Part shown: positions 13,061 through 24,625 of the stretch, in pieces
Layout of the letters: each line of letters begins with the position of its first letter
How positions within the stretch are numbered: the stretch's first letter is position 1
NCBI RefSeq assembly: GCF_034190915.1
Contig: NW_026947496.1
Coordinates: forward strand, 57,360,501-57,424,500
Source: Cavia porcellus
Lineage: Eukaryota > Chordata > Mammalia > Rodentia > Caviidae
DNA: 64,000 nucleotides
Reading direction: 5' to 3'
Notes under the pieces: model-generated
Told to the model about the DNA's origin: nothing
Databases searched by the model: none
What the model saw: the letters and a program-made list of their open reading frames with translations, nothing else
Translations under genes and position numbers: made by a program

Positions 13061-13074
13061 TTATTTTCAAGCCA

Positions 13075-13200
13075 GCGTCCTGGTACATGCTTCAAATACC
13101 AGTACTCTGAGAGGCTGAGGCAGTCAAATCACAATTTTGAGCTCACTTTGGGGAATTTAACAACTAGATCCAATCTCAAAAGTTTGTGAAAGGGAGAAGA
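13075..13200 (+). mobile_element. B1: Highly diverged B1-like SINE
   Basis: 'ctctgagaggctgaggcag' lies in the expected position, after a degraded left end and before 'ccaatctcaaaag'. The divergence indicates an old copy. Confidence 0.55.
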
Positions 13201-13439
13201 GATGGTGATGTGCTTAGTGTGATAGCTTCTTTGCTCAAAGTAAAAAGCCCCAAAATAAAATAAAACAAACTTTGGTTAACTAAATAATAAATCATCTGAA
13301 ATAAAACAGAATTTTGTCATAGATACATTTTCTTCTGTCAAGTATGAATTAACACTATTAATTTTAAAAGCTCCTAGTGTACATTTACCTGCACTGTTAC
13401 AAAATCCTTTCATTTTTTTTTTTAGATTTGTTTTTATTT

Positions 13440-14125
13440 TAAAGAGAACAAAAGAAAACAGAATGAAACAAAGCAAATCAGAACAGGAAAATGCAACCAA
13501 CACAACACTTCACAACAAAACCACTGGACATCAACAATAACTAACATAATGTCTCTTTTCTTTGAAATAGTTGAGCATACCTTCACACACAATAATATCA
13601 AACATAATAATATAGTAAAAAATCATTCAAAAGAATGAAAGCATTACAGAACTTCAAAACCAAATAACAGGAAATGAACAATGGCTGCTATAATACCTCA
13701 TTTTCCTCAAAAATTTTGTCTATAACATCACATGTAATAAAATCAATAAAGCAAAACAGGATAGAACCAATCAAAGCAGAAGAACAAAAGCATGATAGGA
13801 CTTCAAAACAAGATGATAGTAAATCATCAATAGCTACCATAATGTCTTGTTTTCTTCAAAATAGCATTCATACCATCTCACATAATAAAATCAAACAAAG
13901 CAAAATAAAATCAGACCAATGAATGAAAGCAATATAAGACTTCAAAACAATATAATAGGAAACCATGATTACCATAATATTTCTCATTATATTCAAAATA
14001 GCTGCCCTTACCATCTGAAAGCATAAAAATCTAACGAAAGACAGAACAAAGCCAAACCTAATAAAATTGTGTAAACAATGCAAGAGTTTAAGATATAAGA
14101 AATTGACAGTAGTTTCCACCTTTCC
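13440..14125 (-). repeat. Block R of ~145-bp degenerate tandem repeats at the 3' end of copy A
   Basis: The phase marker '(c)ttcaaaatag' or its variants recurs at about 13560, 13705, 13854 and 13991, at intervals of 145, 149 and 137 bp. Each unit also has an 'accataatgtct' part, a 'cacataataaaatcaa' part and an 'agacttcaaaacaa.ataatag' part. The block lies beyond what looks like the normal 3' tail of the element (about 14130-14400), so it may be a second, 5'-truncated insertion into the A-tail. Confidence 0.75.
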
Positions 14126-14399
14126 CCCCTTTTGCTCTTTTTAAAAAATTTATTTAAAGAAAGACTAAATAAAACAAAATGAGTAGAAATAATACATACT
14201 TTTAAAGAAAGAATAAACAGTAAGAAATCACTAGTTGATATTTACACATTGTCCTCTTACAAATAGTTACTTGTAACAGAAGTGGAGCATATAAAGTGGG
14301 GTTTCAAATGGCGAGACTGCAACCAGTTCTGTTCAACAAAAAATCACTCTGAGCAAAGAATAATAGTATTGCTGGGTTTCACATTATGATACTCCTGCA

Positions 14400-15200
14400 T
14401 CAGCACTGGGTACTGTAGTGTCTCTTTTTCTTCAAAGCGTTTGTTCATTTCATCATATGTTATAAGATCAGTTCTCATAAACTGTTTATTAGTTCTATGC
14501 ATGCTTGAGTCTTAACATGTATTTCTATTCTTTCTATATTAGAGGGAGGAACAAAACAAAGCAAGACAAAATAAAATATATTCCTATAAACATATGAAAT
14601 GAAAAAGACATATAAGATCATTGTACAAGGGGTTCTATCCTGGTTACTGTGTTGTCTCTTGTTATCATCAGTAGAATTGGCTATATCAGACATAGTATAA
14701 TTGAATATATCAGTACATAACAGCATTAATAAAAACACAATTTTGTATGTAGTATAAAACTTCAAAAACAGACAGTAATCAAGCCAGAATGGGTTTTGAA
14801 GTGAGTCTTGTCATCTTCAGTGTAATTGCCTAAACTCTCAGACTTGATACTATCAATCATATCAGTTTTGAATAAAATCTTTCAGTACCAAACAGCAATC
14901 AAACAAACCAGATTTAACTAAGATCAGTCATGATAAACCAGTATAAGTCATACTGAGTTCCAAATTAAGTTAATAGGAAATTCAAGATGATTACTGTGTT
15001 ATATCCTGGTGTTTTGGGGACAGCTGTCTGTGCCCTCAAATCTAATGCAAGTAGACAAACTGGGACAGAATAAAATCTATCTAGCAGAGTGGTGCAAGTA
15101 ATAATGGGTTTTAATTCTTGATACACTATTAACAATATCTTCTGCCATCTTTTTAAAGACCATTCCTCTCCTTTCACTTCCCCAGGATACACTGTGTATT
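14400..15200 (-). repeat. 3' region repeats of copy A, internal block
   Basis: Related units with the marker '(c)ttcag.g.aatt.cc' or equivalent recur at about 14430, 14666, 14815 and 15011. The spacings of 236, 149 and 196 bp closely match copy D (about 233, 147 and 197). The block is non-coding, with only short chance frames. Confidence 0.65.
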
Positions 15201-15445
15201 TTTGGGTCTCACCTACACCCTCAGTTTTAAATTGGGTTGAGGGGCAACCTGCTATTTACCTAAGTCATTCCAAACCTTCTCCCTCCTAGACTTGCTCTCT
15301 AATTATATTCCTTTACCTATTAAAGCCTATCTTTCCAACTTACCCACAAATACTTGTCTAGTTGCCCCTATTACTCTCTGACTCCCTGTCCCATTGAGCA
15401 TTATTTTCCCACATTTGATTTTCAGTCCATATACCCTTTTCAGGT

Positions 15446-15486
15446 TAATTATAATTATATATATATATATATATAATTATAATTAA
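15446..15486. repeat. (TA)n palindromic tract
   Basis: A self-complementary AT run with 'taattataatta' on both sides, inside copy A. It is probably a microsatellite expansion. Confidence 0.9.
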
Positions 15487-15677
15487 TTATATTTCCTATA
15501 AGGAGCATCTCAGTAGACACTACCTCCTGATCTACTCTACCTGTGATTCTCTTTTTTAATTTAGTGTATCAAGGCTGTCTCTATTAAAAATTATAACCAA
15601 TCTTCTCTGCCTCATTTCTGTTATGCTCTTTGTCATTACTTGTCTGCTTGTCTTCTTCATTCTGTTTTCTGCTCCAT

Positions 15678-16726
15678 TCATTGAGGCCTCTCTGCCACTT
15701 TTCCTGGAATCCTAGTACTTTTCTCTCTCTCTAGAATGCCCTGCAGTATTCTCTGTAGAGTTGGATTGGTGGTTGCGAATTTCCCCAGTTCCTCTTTGTC
15801 TTGGGAGGAACTTGTTTCTCCATTAATTTCTAGAGACAGTTTTTCAAGGCATATCAATCTGGGCTGGAGGTTATTTTCTTTCAGGGCTTGAAATATTTCA
15901 CTCCAAGCTCTTCTTGACTTGATGGTTTGTGTCAAGAAGTCTGCTGTAATTATGATGGGCCTTCCTTTACAGGTGATCTGTTTCTAATCTCTAACAGCTT
16001 TTAACATTCTGTTCTTATATTGAATTTCTGGGATCTTGATTATTATATGCCTGGGTGTAGCTCTGTTTTGGTTGTAGGTGGCTGGAGTTCTGTATGCCTC
16101 ATATATCTGAATGTCATTTCCTTTTCCTATGTTTGGGAAGTTTTAATTAATTATTTCTGTGAATAGCCTTTGAAGTTTCTTTGTTTGTACCTCTGCTTCT
16201 TTATTCACATTCTTTATTCTCAAGTTTTAGATCCTCTTGTCGTCTTCTAGCCTTTGTATTGTTACTTCTCATTTCCTTGTTATTTTTAAAAAGTTTTTCC
16301 TTTGATAATCTCACATTGCAAAACTGTCCTCCAGTTTGGATAATCTATCCTTAGTTTCTTTTCAAGTAATTTTGCCAGCTTTCAATTTCCTGGTAATCTC
16401 TTTGAGTCTGCTTCATGTATTCTACATTTTCTTTATATTCTTCATCAAATGGTTCTCTCCTTTGAGTTCCTCCATTCTTCCATCTGTGTCTTCTTGAGAG
16501 ATGTTTAACATTTCTTTTATTAATCTATTTATATCTTGCTTTACTCAGTTAAATATTTCACTTTTGAACTCGTCTATGAGGTCCCAAATATATTTCTTTA
16601 TGTCTGTTGGTGCTGTGTCTGATATTGCATGTTTGCTGTCCTCAATCTCTTTTGTATTTACCTTTCTTGGATCAATGTTCTCAGGGTTGGGGGCTGGGGC
16701 TTTTTCTTATTGTTACCTCTTCTCAT
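15678..16726 (-). pseudogene. Half-L1 ORF1 (copy A), decayed
   Basis: This is the remnant of an L1-type ORF1 RNA-binding protein. The presumed start at 16726 reads MRRGNNKKKP and is soon followed by a stop. The best-preserved part is the last 85 codons (15678-15935), the C-terminal domain: TQTIKSRRAWSEIFQALKEN, then NLQPR, LSLEINGE, DKEELG and LQRIL. This matches the family's '...QT.....R...I...LKE.NLQPR' pattern. The central RNA-recognition part survives only as broken frames with stops and indels. It normally forms trimers through an N-terminal coiled coil and coats its own RNA. It is non-functional here, and no ORF2 follows. Confidence 0.85.
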
Positions 16727-17650
16727 ATTTTTTGTTTCTTCCATACAGGTATATAAAGAAAGCCCCAGGCCCTTTTGTTGTTGTTGTTGTTGATTCTGGT
16801 TCTTCTGAAGCATGCTGGCTAGGTGACCCTGCCTACTCCAGTGTGGTATTGAAGTGCAAATAGGGACTGTGTATGGTATGTTGGCTCTTCCACTCCGGGT
16901 CAGCCAGCAGGCGGAGGTCTTCACCTTGCCTCAGTATGCGCAGCCCATAGGGCATTAGTCTGGGACAACCTACTGGTACCCAGCCAGGGGTGTAACCCAG
17001 GCCAAGCACATCTGACCTTCCCATCTGGGAAGGGAATAACTGACTGAAGTCCTGCAATACCTTGTTCCTGCCAGTCCTGCCCGGTTCCAAGATGTCATTC
17101 CCTTTCCCATGGAAAGGTTTTACTCCCGACACTCATTGCAGGTCAATGCAGTTCCCTATTGGCTCTACTCTCTGACCTCAGTGCGCCTGTGCCCCAGTGC
17201 GACCAAGGCTCCGGGGAGTTGAAGCTGCCAGAATCGGGCAATTCCCTGAGTTGCAGCTGCATGAATTCGGACACGCCAGCCAGTTCAGTTCTCTGGCTCG
17301 CTGCTCCCTTCTGCCCATACATCTCCCCACCAAGGCCTTCAGGCTTGCCCTCCACCAGCTTCCCTGTGCCCATGCATCTCCGGTTCCCAGCAGTGCTTCT
17401 GGCACAGTGGGACCAGCCCTGGTGAGAGTGCTGCCAGCTACCACCTTCTTTTGTTCGTTTTTTTTTTTTTTTTTTTTTTTTTTAATTCTTTCTGTGGGCT
17501 TCAATTCTCACTTTAGTTTCTTCCTGAGTTAAGGAGACCTACATCTTTCCTGCCTTTACTTCTCCAGAATGCTATATTCCAGCATCTGGGCTGCTTCTCT
17601 CAGAGAGGCTTTTTAGTTTGCTGTTATTATTCCACCATCTTCCCAGATCT
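16727..17650 (-). promoter_or_regulatory. 5' UTR / presumed internal promoter of copy A
   Basis: Noticeably more GC-rich than its surroundings. It starts at the target-site duplication with 'gggaagatggtggaataat', resembling the 'aacatggtggacag' start of copies B and C. It carries a (TTG)n run at about 16774-16791 and a T tract of about 23 at 17460-17483. A promoter role is inferred from L1 biology. Confidence 0.55.
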
Positions 17651-17665
17651 TGTTACAAGATCCTT

Positions 17666-19770
17666 AATAAAATCAACAGAGGCCACAGGATTCTGAGAAA
17701 AGCTGAGTGAACAAAGATGGGCATCGTAACATTTTAACTAAAAGATTATTCTCATCTTGACATTAGCTTTAGAAGTTTTAGTTTATGTCAAGATGGGGGA
17801 ACAGTTCAGAGAGACAAAAGACAATACTTTTAATTACCCTTCAAAATATAAAATGTGTAAAATTTGCTGTGTATACAAATACATATATGCCCATGAGCTT
17901 ATATTTACATACAGTCATATGTGCAGTTACATATGTGTAGTTACCTTCAGAAAGAGCCTAGGTTCTCTAGCTTAGTATAATCATTCTATTGCTTTATAAT
18001 TAGTCTATTTTAAAAATTTACATTTCCTGTAGGTGTTTGATTTGCCACCACAGCTCCTAATAATCTGCATTTTGAAAATACAAAGTTATTATGTAGAAGC
18101 ATTTAAACTTTCTAGTCATTCCTCTGTTAAATAAAGGTTCTTAGTCATTTTAACATTAACAACTAAGCATGTTACTGTAAAACAGGATTCTTATCCATGG
18201 GTCCCTGATAGAAATCAGTGTGGAACTGAGTGTAAAATATAGAAAAAAACATTTTGTCAACATGTTCATTACATACAAATGTAGGGTACAAACCATAGCA
18301 GTGTTATCAGTCCTATGGTTTTGTCACTAACTGAGCTGGTTGACATTTTTGCTTAATTATAAATTTGCAGGTATTTGAAATATTGTTGCTTCAAGTCATT
18401 ATTAAATATTACTTTAATAATATTAAAGAGAAATATAGAAATTGTATTTAAAATATGTTCTACTCACATTTTGATAATTGTATTTCAGACTAATTGTCTT
18501 TTGTAATCCTATGTTTCATGCATTTAACATCATTCTGAGAAAAACTAAATAAGAAGTAGAAAATGCCATCACTCTAAAGCAATATTCTTTTACCTAGAGA
18601 TTGTATTTATAGCTCAAAATAATTTAAGCACCAGTTCTTTACTTTCACATAATCATTTCTTTTTAGTGGAAGAAATACTTTGAAATATTTATTTCCTAAT
18701 TGCTAAATTACTTCTTTAGTCAGTGTTTCTTAAAAACATACTTCTCACAAACATAATATATGCACGTTTTAACTTTTCACACAGCTAAAAAGAGCACAAA
18801 ATGGTTTAAAATAATGTATTAAGGATGTGTTACACCCACTGCTCTATTTACATAAACTTGAAGATAGCAAAATAGAGCTGTATAAATCGCCTAAGTCATG
18901 TGATTTGAAAACCTCCATAAAACATTCAATAGTAAAATTTTAACTACAATTTGCTCTTCTTTACTTAAGACCTAAAGTTTTAAAGTCTGTTACTTCAATA
19001 ATCTATAGTTGTTATCTACTACAACTAGCCAATTTACATTTTTTGCATGTTGGCATAGTAGGCAACATTTTAAACATAATGTCAGCTGGGATTTCTACAG
19101 AGACGTAATGACTGCAGATATACCAGGTGCTTTAATTCATCTTTAGAACTATCTGTGTGATAATATTTCCTACTAATGTAGCTTTCCTTGGATCAGAATG
19201 TAAATAAAAAGGTTTATATTCCTGCTAAAAAAATTGTGTTTCTTCTTACATGCTTCCCTAAGAACTGATAATCAGAATTCAGACTTTCAAAAGAACAGTG
19301 TGACATTTTCAAAAGTATGTAAGTATTAAAAAGAAAAGTCAAAATACAAGAAACTTGATTTTATGTTATTTTACAACAACCTTCTCTTATGTTTGATTCC
19401 CCAAAGAATATCGATATGGTGAAATTATGCAGATATATTACATTTGTATATATAGCCTACTCTAGTTTCTTCCTTTAACTCCTCACCCTGTGTAATGCTT
19501 AGGAGAATAGCAACATTTTATTTATTATCAATAATTTCTACCATTTATTCTTTACTCAATCTGGATTATTATTTTTCTCTTGGCCCTTAATGTGAGCTGG
19601 AATGCTGAGTCTTTACAGTACATTATATAAAATGATTTTTTTTGGTAACATGTTGCTAAGACCATGAAGAAGTGAGACAATGACCAGGTGACAATGGGTC
19701 CATCCTCTGGAAAACTGTGGAAGGGTGTAGAAAATGTCTCTAAAACTGAGATTGTATTCTGCTAGTTAGG
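17666..19770. other. Unassigned sequence
   Basis: Two kilobases of AT-rich DNA with no recognised repeat or frame. It is one of the longer stretches that look single-copy. Confidence 0.45.
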
Positions 19771-19774
19771 TAGC

Positions 19775-20215
19775 CAACACTGTGATGATATACCTGAGAA
19801 TAACAATGTATAGGAGAGGAAATTTATTTTGGCTCATAGCTTCAGAAGGTTCAGTCCTTGATCAGTTGATTCTGTTGCAGTAGGCCTGAGGTAGGCAGAA
19901 TATTGTGACAGAAGACTGTGGTGGAGCCACGTTGCTTACCTCATGGCAACCAGGACATAGAGAGCAAAAGCCAAACAAACAAACAAACAACAACAACAAC
20001 AAAAAAACCAAACCAAACAAAACAAAACAAAACAAAACAAAGAGGTGGGAGCCAGACATAATCCTCAAGGTCATGCTTCCATGATCCATTTCGAATAACT
20101 GCTCCTGATTCCTATTTCCATCATTGCCAATAATGCAATAAAATTATGATCTCACCAATTAGTTAATCTATGGTTGAAGTTGGAGCCCTCAGTATCTAAG
20201 ACGCTCCAAAGGCTG
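19775..20215 (-). mobile_element. LTR-like remnant (MaLR-type?)
   Basis: Read on the minus strand the element ends with 'gagccaaaataaatttcctc' (a polyadenylation signal) and 'ttctcaggtat'. Its 5' part includes 'ccatagattaactaattggtg'. The same terminal layout is seen at 27115-27445 on plus. It is interrupted by an (AAC)n/(AAAAC)n tract at 19972-20041. Confidence 0.45.
19972..20041. repeat. (CAAA)n/(CAA)n/(CAAAA)n simple repeat
   Basis: Three successive C-A-rich simple motifs in one 70-bp tract. Confidence 0.9.
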
Positions 20216-20224
20216 ATCATCTGC

Positions 20225-20462
20225 CAGCCAAGCTTTCTTTTAATTTTTAAGTTACATTTTTATTGGTACATGTTTACAGTACTTAATGGTTATACTGCTT
20301 GTGAGGATTTGGTACATGTACATAACACATCTTAATTCTTTCTTCATCACCTTTTCTTTTGTGCCCCTCCATTTCTTGTCCCATTTGCTTTTGCAAAGTG
20401 TCTAGCTCCCTGTTTCCTATTATCTATCCTTTATGTTGTTCTTTATTTATATTTTGGGTTGC
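20225..20462 (-). mobile_element. L1: L1 3' UTR fragment
   Basis: The text 'ttaagttacatttttattgg', 'tacatgtttacagtacttaa', 'ggatttggtacatgtacata' and 'cccctccatttcttgtccc' is typical of the reverse complement of L1M-type 3' ends. It is truncated, with no ORF2. Confidence 0.6.
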
Positions 20463-22430
20463 AAACCAAGCTTCCAACACTATAAACTTTGGGAGGGAGA
20501 GTTTAGATAACAAGTTCTTCTCCAGCTGGCATGCGTCATTGGCTGAGAGCTGCCTGCATTTTCCATCTTTTCAGTGTCCCATGCACCGATCCACGGGATA
20601 GGAAGAAACTGTTAGGAGCAGAATGCCAGCCAGTGAAGTCTTTCACACACGTGGGGCTGGTGAGCACAGGAGCTAACTGTGCCTCCCCCAGTGGTCACAC
20701 CAGAACATGGGGAAGAAGATTTCGGTATAATTCGTTAGGAAGAAATTACAAGAAGTTTCAAGGAAAAAAATCTCTTAAATTCAAAGCAGGCTTGTCTAAA
20801 AATATAGCAAAATCAATCTCCTGATGCTTCATAACGTTTTTGCTGCTATTATAGTCACTGTAATAATTTAAATTTGTTCAACAGTACTGTTCATGCTCTT
20901 TCACAAAACTTTTAGCGAGAAGGTAGGTGGAAACTATGGGTAAAGTACATGCAAAGAAAGGAAAGAATAAAACTGCAGTTGTGAAAGTAAAAAGCGCACA
21001 GTCTCCCACCATATTTCAGCACAGAAGGCATGAAGAGAGAACCACAGGCAGACATCTCTCCTTTACTCCTACAATTCAGAAATTATACTGTGAAAAATAG
21101 CACTTATTTTTCATCAGAAGTAAAATCAAATTCAGTTTGCAGACATACACTCATACTTTTGAAATAGTTATAACTTGGGGGTAAAATTTTTTTCATTCTA
21201 CAGCTTCAATTAGAAAATGCTTCAAAATTAAAGACAGTTTCTCACTGCAAGATAATTGTCTTATTTCCCTCTAACCAGAAAACAAACTCTAAAAAATCAG
21301 GATCTATTGATGTATACACTCTTTATCTGGTAATTAAATGAATAAATGAATTTAATTGTATGTATTAAATGAAGTCACCTTTATAACTCACTGGTTCTTA
21401 GTGGGAGATGATTTTATCCTTTCTCCCTAGGTATATGAAAGTGTCTAGAGAAACTTTTGGTTGTTGTAACAGAAGAGAGGGAGCTACTGGGTGCAAATCT
21501 GTTTTGTTGTTTAACATCCTACGATGCATGGGACAGTGTCTGTAACAAAGCCAAAATGTCAATAGCATCAAGTCAAGAAACGTTACCATAATTACTAGCA
21601 CTGTTTTGTCACTTACATATTCTATTCATACTTAAAAAGCAGAGAGTTGCTCTTCTTGTCCCATTGTCAGTTTCAGTAAAACAGATAGGAAGGTTTTTGA
21701 TTCATCCCCAGGTTATCAGGGTTTGGTATCCCCCAGAAGCCAACCAAAGGACAAGAAACCTTAATAAGCTTATTTGGGAGGTGATCTCTGGAGACACCAG
21801 TAGGAAATGGAGGAAGACATGTAGAGAAAAAGCAACAAAGTCAAACAATAATGTACCATTATCAAAATGTTTACCTCCACAGCAACTGGAGCTGATGAGA
21901 AAGCTGGAGAAATGAGTATGCTGGGGCCCATGCATACCTCTTCTCTTTATCATTGGTTAATGCTACCTCTCATGTTCTATGCCATGTCCTTCATGCAGGC
22001 CAGGTGTTGTCCATGGCTAGCTAGACAGAGGACACAGGCAGGAAGCAGCAGGTATGTATATTAAGGTGACTTCGGTGTGACATAGTGATTGACACCAGCA
22101 CAGGATGCGCACAGACAGCAGCCATTCTGTCCTACCATAGCAGGTTCAAGAGGGGATTAGTTAAGTTGCTCATAGTGTATTTTATGAAGCCTGCATTATT
22201 TGTTTCTGAGACTCAGTAATGTTTGTAAATTTTCTTAAAAATGTAACAGATACTTAAATACATCAAGATTGTATGTAATTATTATTGGGATAAAATGTAA
22301 TGTTTCAATAAAGGGATACTCTGCATAATTAAACATATTTATTTTTTCCAACATTTATTATTTTCTTATGTTAAAAACTTTCAAGATCGTTTCTTCTAAC
22401 TTTTTAAAGTGAGCAGTTCATTATTGTTAA
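20463..22430. other. Unassigned sequence
   Basis: Mixed composition. 20463-20830 and 21660-22140 are richer in GC and have 80-97 codon frames without family resemblance. They may be old LTR or DNA-transposon debris, but I cannot name it. Confidence 0.35.
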
Positions 22431-22931
22431 TTATCATCAGCCTGGTGTGTTACCCCACACCAGAACTTCTTGCTCCTATCTACCTATAATTTAATGCTCG
22501 CTGATTTCAATATTTCTCTGCCCACCCCCCCACCTTCCCCACATTCTCCTCAGCCTGAGGTAACTACCATTCTATACTCAACTTCTGCAGAATCAGTTGT
22601 TAGAATTCCACTTATAAGTGGGATCATGCAGCACTTACTGTTTTGTGTCTGCCTGATGCTTTTTAATATATTAATCTCCACTTCTGTCTAATCATCCATT
22701 TCATTCTTTTTTATGGTTGAATATTATTTCATTGGGTTTCTCTGCTATGCTTTCATTATTCATTTGTCAGTTAATAGACATTTGGTTTGTTTCCATTTAT
22801 TGTTATTATCAATAGTAAAGATTTTTGTCAGACATTGCTGTCTTACATTTTGTTGATATAAGCCTAGTCGTGGGATTTCTGATCATAAAGTAGTTTTATT
22901 TTTAATTTTTTAAGGCTTTCACATACTATTT

Positions 22932-22934
<3 letters not shown>

Positions 22935-22991
<57 letters not shown>

Positions 22992-22992
22992 T
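22935..22992. repeat. (TTTC)n microsatellite grown from a SINE tail
   Basis: About 58 bp of TTTC units lie exactly where the A-tail of the adjoining minus-strand SINE should be, inside its target-site duplications. Confidence 0.9.
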
Positions 22993-23069
22993 TCATACTG
23001 GGGATCAAACTTACAACCTGGCATTTGCCCAGGCAAGCATTTGTGCCACTGAGTTAAACCCCCAGCTCC
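22993..23069 (-). mobile_element. ID: ID-like SINE inserted in old L1
   Basis: The minus-strand body starts 'gggagctgggggtttaactcag' (tRNA-like) and ends near 'gatccccagtatg'. The target-site duplication is catactattttct (22922-22934) and catactgttttct (23070-23082), with one mismatch. It flanks both the body and the TTTC tail. Confidence 0.85.
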
Positions 23070-23962
23070 CATACTGTTTTCTACAAAGGCTGTACTAATT
23101 CACATTTCTACCAACACTGTGCAAGCATTGTCTTTTCTTTGCTTCCTCCACAGTACCTGTTACCTTCATTTTTCTCATCATGACTATTCGTAGAATTATG
23201 TGGTACCTCATTATGGGTTGGATTTGCATTTCCTTGATGTTAGTCAATTTCATGTGCCATTTGGTGATTTATACATCTTTTTGTTTGTTTTTAAGAATTA
23301 TCTGTTTAGATCTGTTGCTTGTCTTTTAATTTTGTTGTTTGTTTTGCTGCTGAGTTTTCAGGGTGACTCATTGTCTGGAAATCAATTCCTTAACAAGATG
23401 TATAGTTTTCAAATATTTTCTTCCCATTTTATAGGATGTCTTTGTGGATGGTTTCCTTTGCTATGCAGGTTTTTATTAGAATCCTTCCCATTTGTTCATT
23501 TTCAATTGTATTTCCATACTTTTGGGGCTCTTGTTCAAATAATGATTGCCTATTCCAATGTCCTGAAGCATTTTTCTCTTTTCTTCTATAAGGTTAATAG
23601 CTTCGAGTTTTTCATATATTTTGAGCTGATTTTTGTAACTGATGAGAAAGGGGTTTTGTTTCATTCTCCTGTATGTCGATACCCAGTTTTCTGAACATGA
23701 TTTACAGAAATCAAGTACCCTTCACCAAAGTGTCATTAAGCACCTTTGCTAAAAAATTAGTTGACTATAGATGCATGAGTTTACTTCTAGATTCACTATT
23801 ATTCCCCATTGTTTATGTATCTGGATTTTTTATCAGTATCATGCAATTCCAAGCACTACTACTCGGCAGTATATTTTGAAGTCAGGTAGTGTAATGTCTC
23901 CTGCTGCGTGCTGTTTGCTGGATCATTTTGTCTGTTCAGGGTTTTTGTCTCCTACCCAGGTT

Positions 23963-24625
23963 TAAAGTATGTATTTTTATTGACCAAAAACAATAAGGAA
24001 AATGTCCATAATGCAGAGATTATGTAGTAAAGTCCTATGCTGATTCTCCTGCCCTGGTCCCCAGAGGGTAGGTCCTGCTCCCTGCTGTCAAAAAGGTTAG
24101 GGGAATGATGGTGGCTTAGTTCCCTGGCATAAGACAAGTCAAGTGCTTAGTTAGGAGTTCAGGGCCTGAGTAGGCTTGTGGGCCTGCCTAGCATTGGACT
24201 TCATTTTGGTAGGTTACAAGTCCAAGGCCTGAACTTACTTCTTCTGTCTTCCACACATAGACCAGAATAATTTCCAACCTCTGTCCTTTGGGTTTGGGAA
24301 ACATGACAAGAGCATTTTTTTTCTCTCCTCCTGTTTTCTTCTGTAAGTCATTCCACATTGCTACGTTCAAAGCAGGCACAGTGGTCCATCATTTGATTTC
24401 CTCACCTTTTGTGAGCGTGGCATGGTTTGTGAGTAGTTCTTCATCAGATGTCTTTGCGTAGAATGTCACTAGAGGGTCTTAGTTGCCATCTCGTTCTGTC
24501 TTGCTTTCCCAGTACTCTTCAATCCATATTCTTCTAGCACAGAACCAGGGAGGCTTCCAGGAGTGCCCAACACCATTCACAACTTGGACAAATGCACATA
24601 CAGCTTCTATTTCATTTTTGTCATG
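23963..24625 (-). pseudogene. Candidate processed pseudogene, parent unknown
   Basis: On the minus strand a GC-richer stretch ends with 'tttttggtcaataaaaatac', an AATAAA-type signal about 15 bases before the abrupt border with the old L1. Upstream are decayed frames, the longest reading WNDLQKKTGGEKKNALVMFP and KPKGQRLEIILVYVWKTEE (24188-24379). They look protein-like (lysine-rich, no repeat signature) but I do not recognise the parent. No clean poly(A) remains between the signal and the border. It could equally be an unrelated LTR or repeat. Confidence 0.3.

Larger units (their letters stand above)
13410..17650 (-). mobile_element. HAL1: Half-L1 (HAL1-like) copy A, full length with target-site duplication
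   Basis: A non-LTR retroposon with a 5' UTR (about 16727-17650), an L1-type ORF1 (15678-16726) and a long non-coding 3' region (13410-15677). There is no endonuclease or reverse transcriptase ORF. Flanking 15-mers tgttacaaaatcctt (13395-13409) and tgttacaagatcctt (17651-17665) differ at one base and mark a target-site duplication. The whole unit, poly(T) at 13412-13423 included, therefore behaves as one insertion, or as one insertion later extended in its A-tail. L1-like endonuclease and RT must have acted in trans. It belongs with copy D to an older-looking subfamily than copies B and C. Confidence 0.8.
22435..23962 (-). mobile_element. L1: Old L1 3' portion (3' UTR and ORF2 C-terminal part)
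   Basis: On the minus strand this is a decayed L1. The 3' UTR covers about 22435-22900, with phrases such as 'ccacttataagtgggatcat' and 'ggttgaatattatttcattg' on plus. ORF2 3' coding remnants run to about 23962. The plus-strand frame of 164 codons at 23200-23694 is an antisense shadow. The element is 5'-truncated and split by a SINE at 22935-23069. Confidence 0.75.

Noticed and set aside
13440..15200. Possible CRISPR-like or satellite array because of regular spacing
   Set aside because: The units are diverged along their whole length, there are no unique spacers, and they are tied to retroposon 3' regions in eukaryotic DNA.
16501..16863. 120-codon plus-strand frame rich in Phe/Ser
   Set aside because: Antisense to the N-terminal half of copy A ORF1.
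17178..17532. Overlapping frames of 88-111 codons on both strands
   Set aside because: They lie in the 5' UTR of copy A, with poly-Lys/poly-Phe from the T tract. No evidence of coding.
23200..23694. 164-codon open frame on the plus strand
   Set aside because: It is antisense to decayed L1 ORF2 sequence. Phe/Leu/Tyr-rich antisense frames are usual there.
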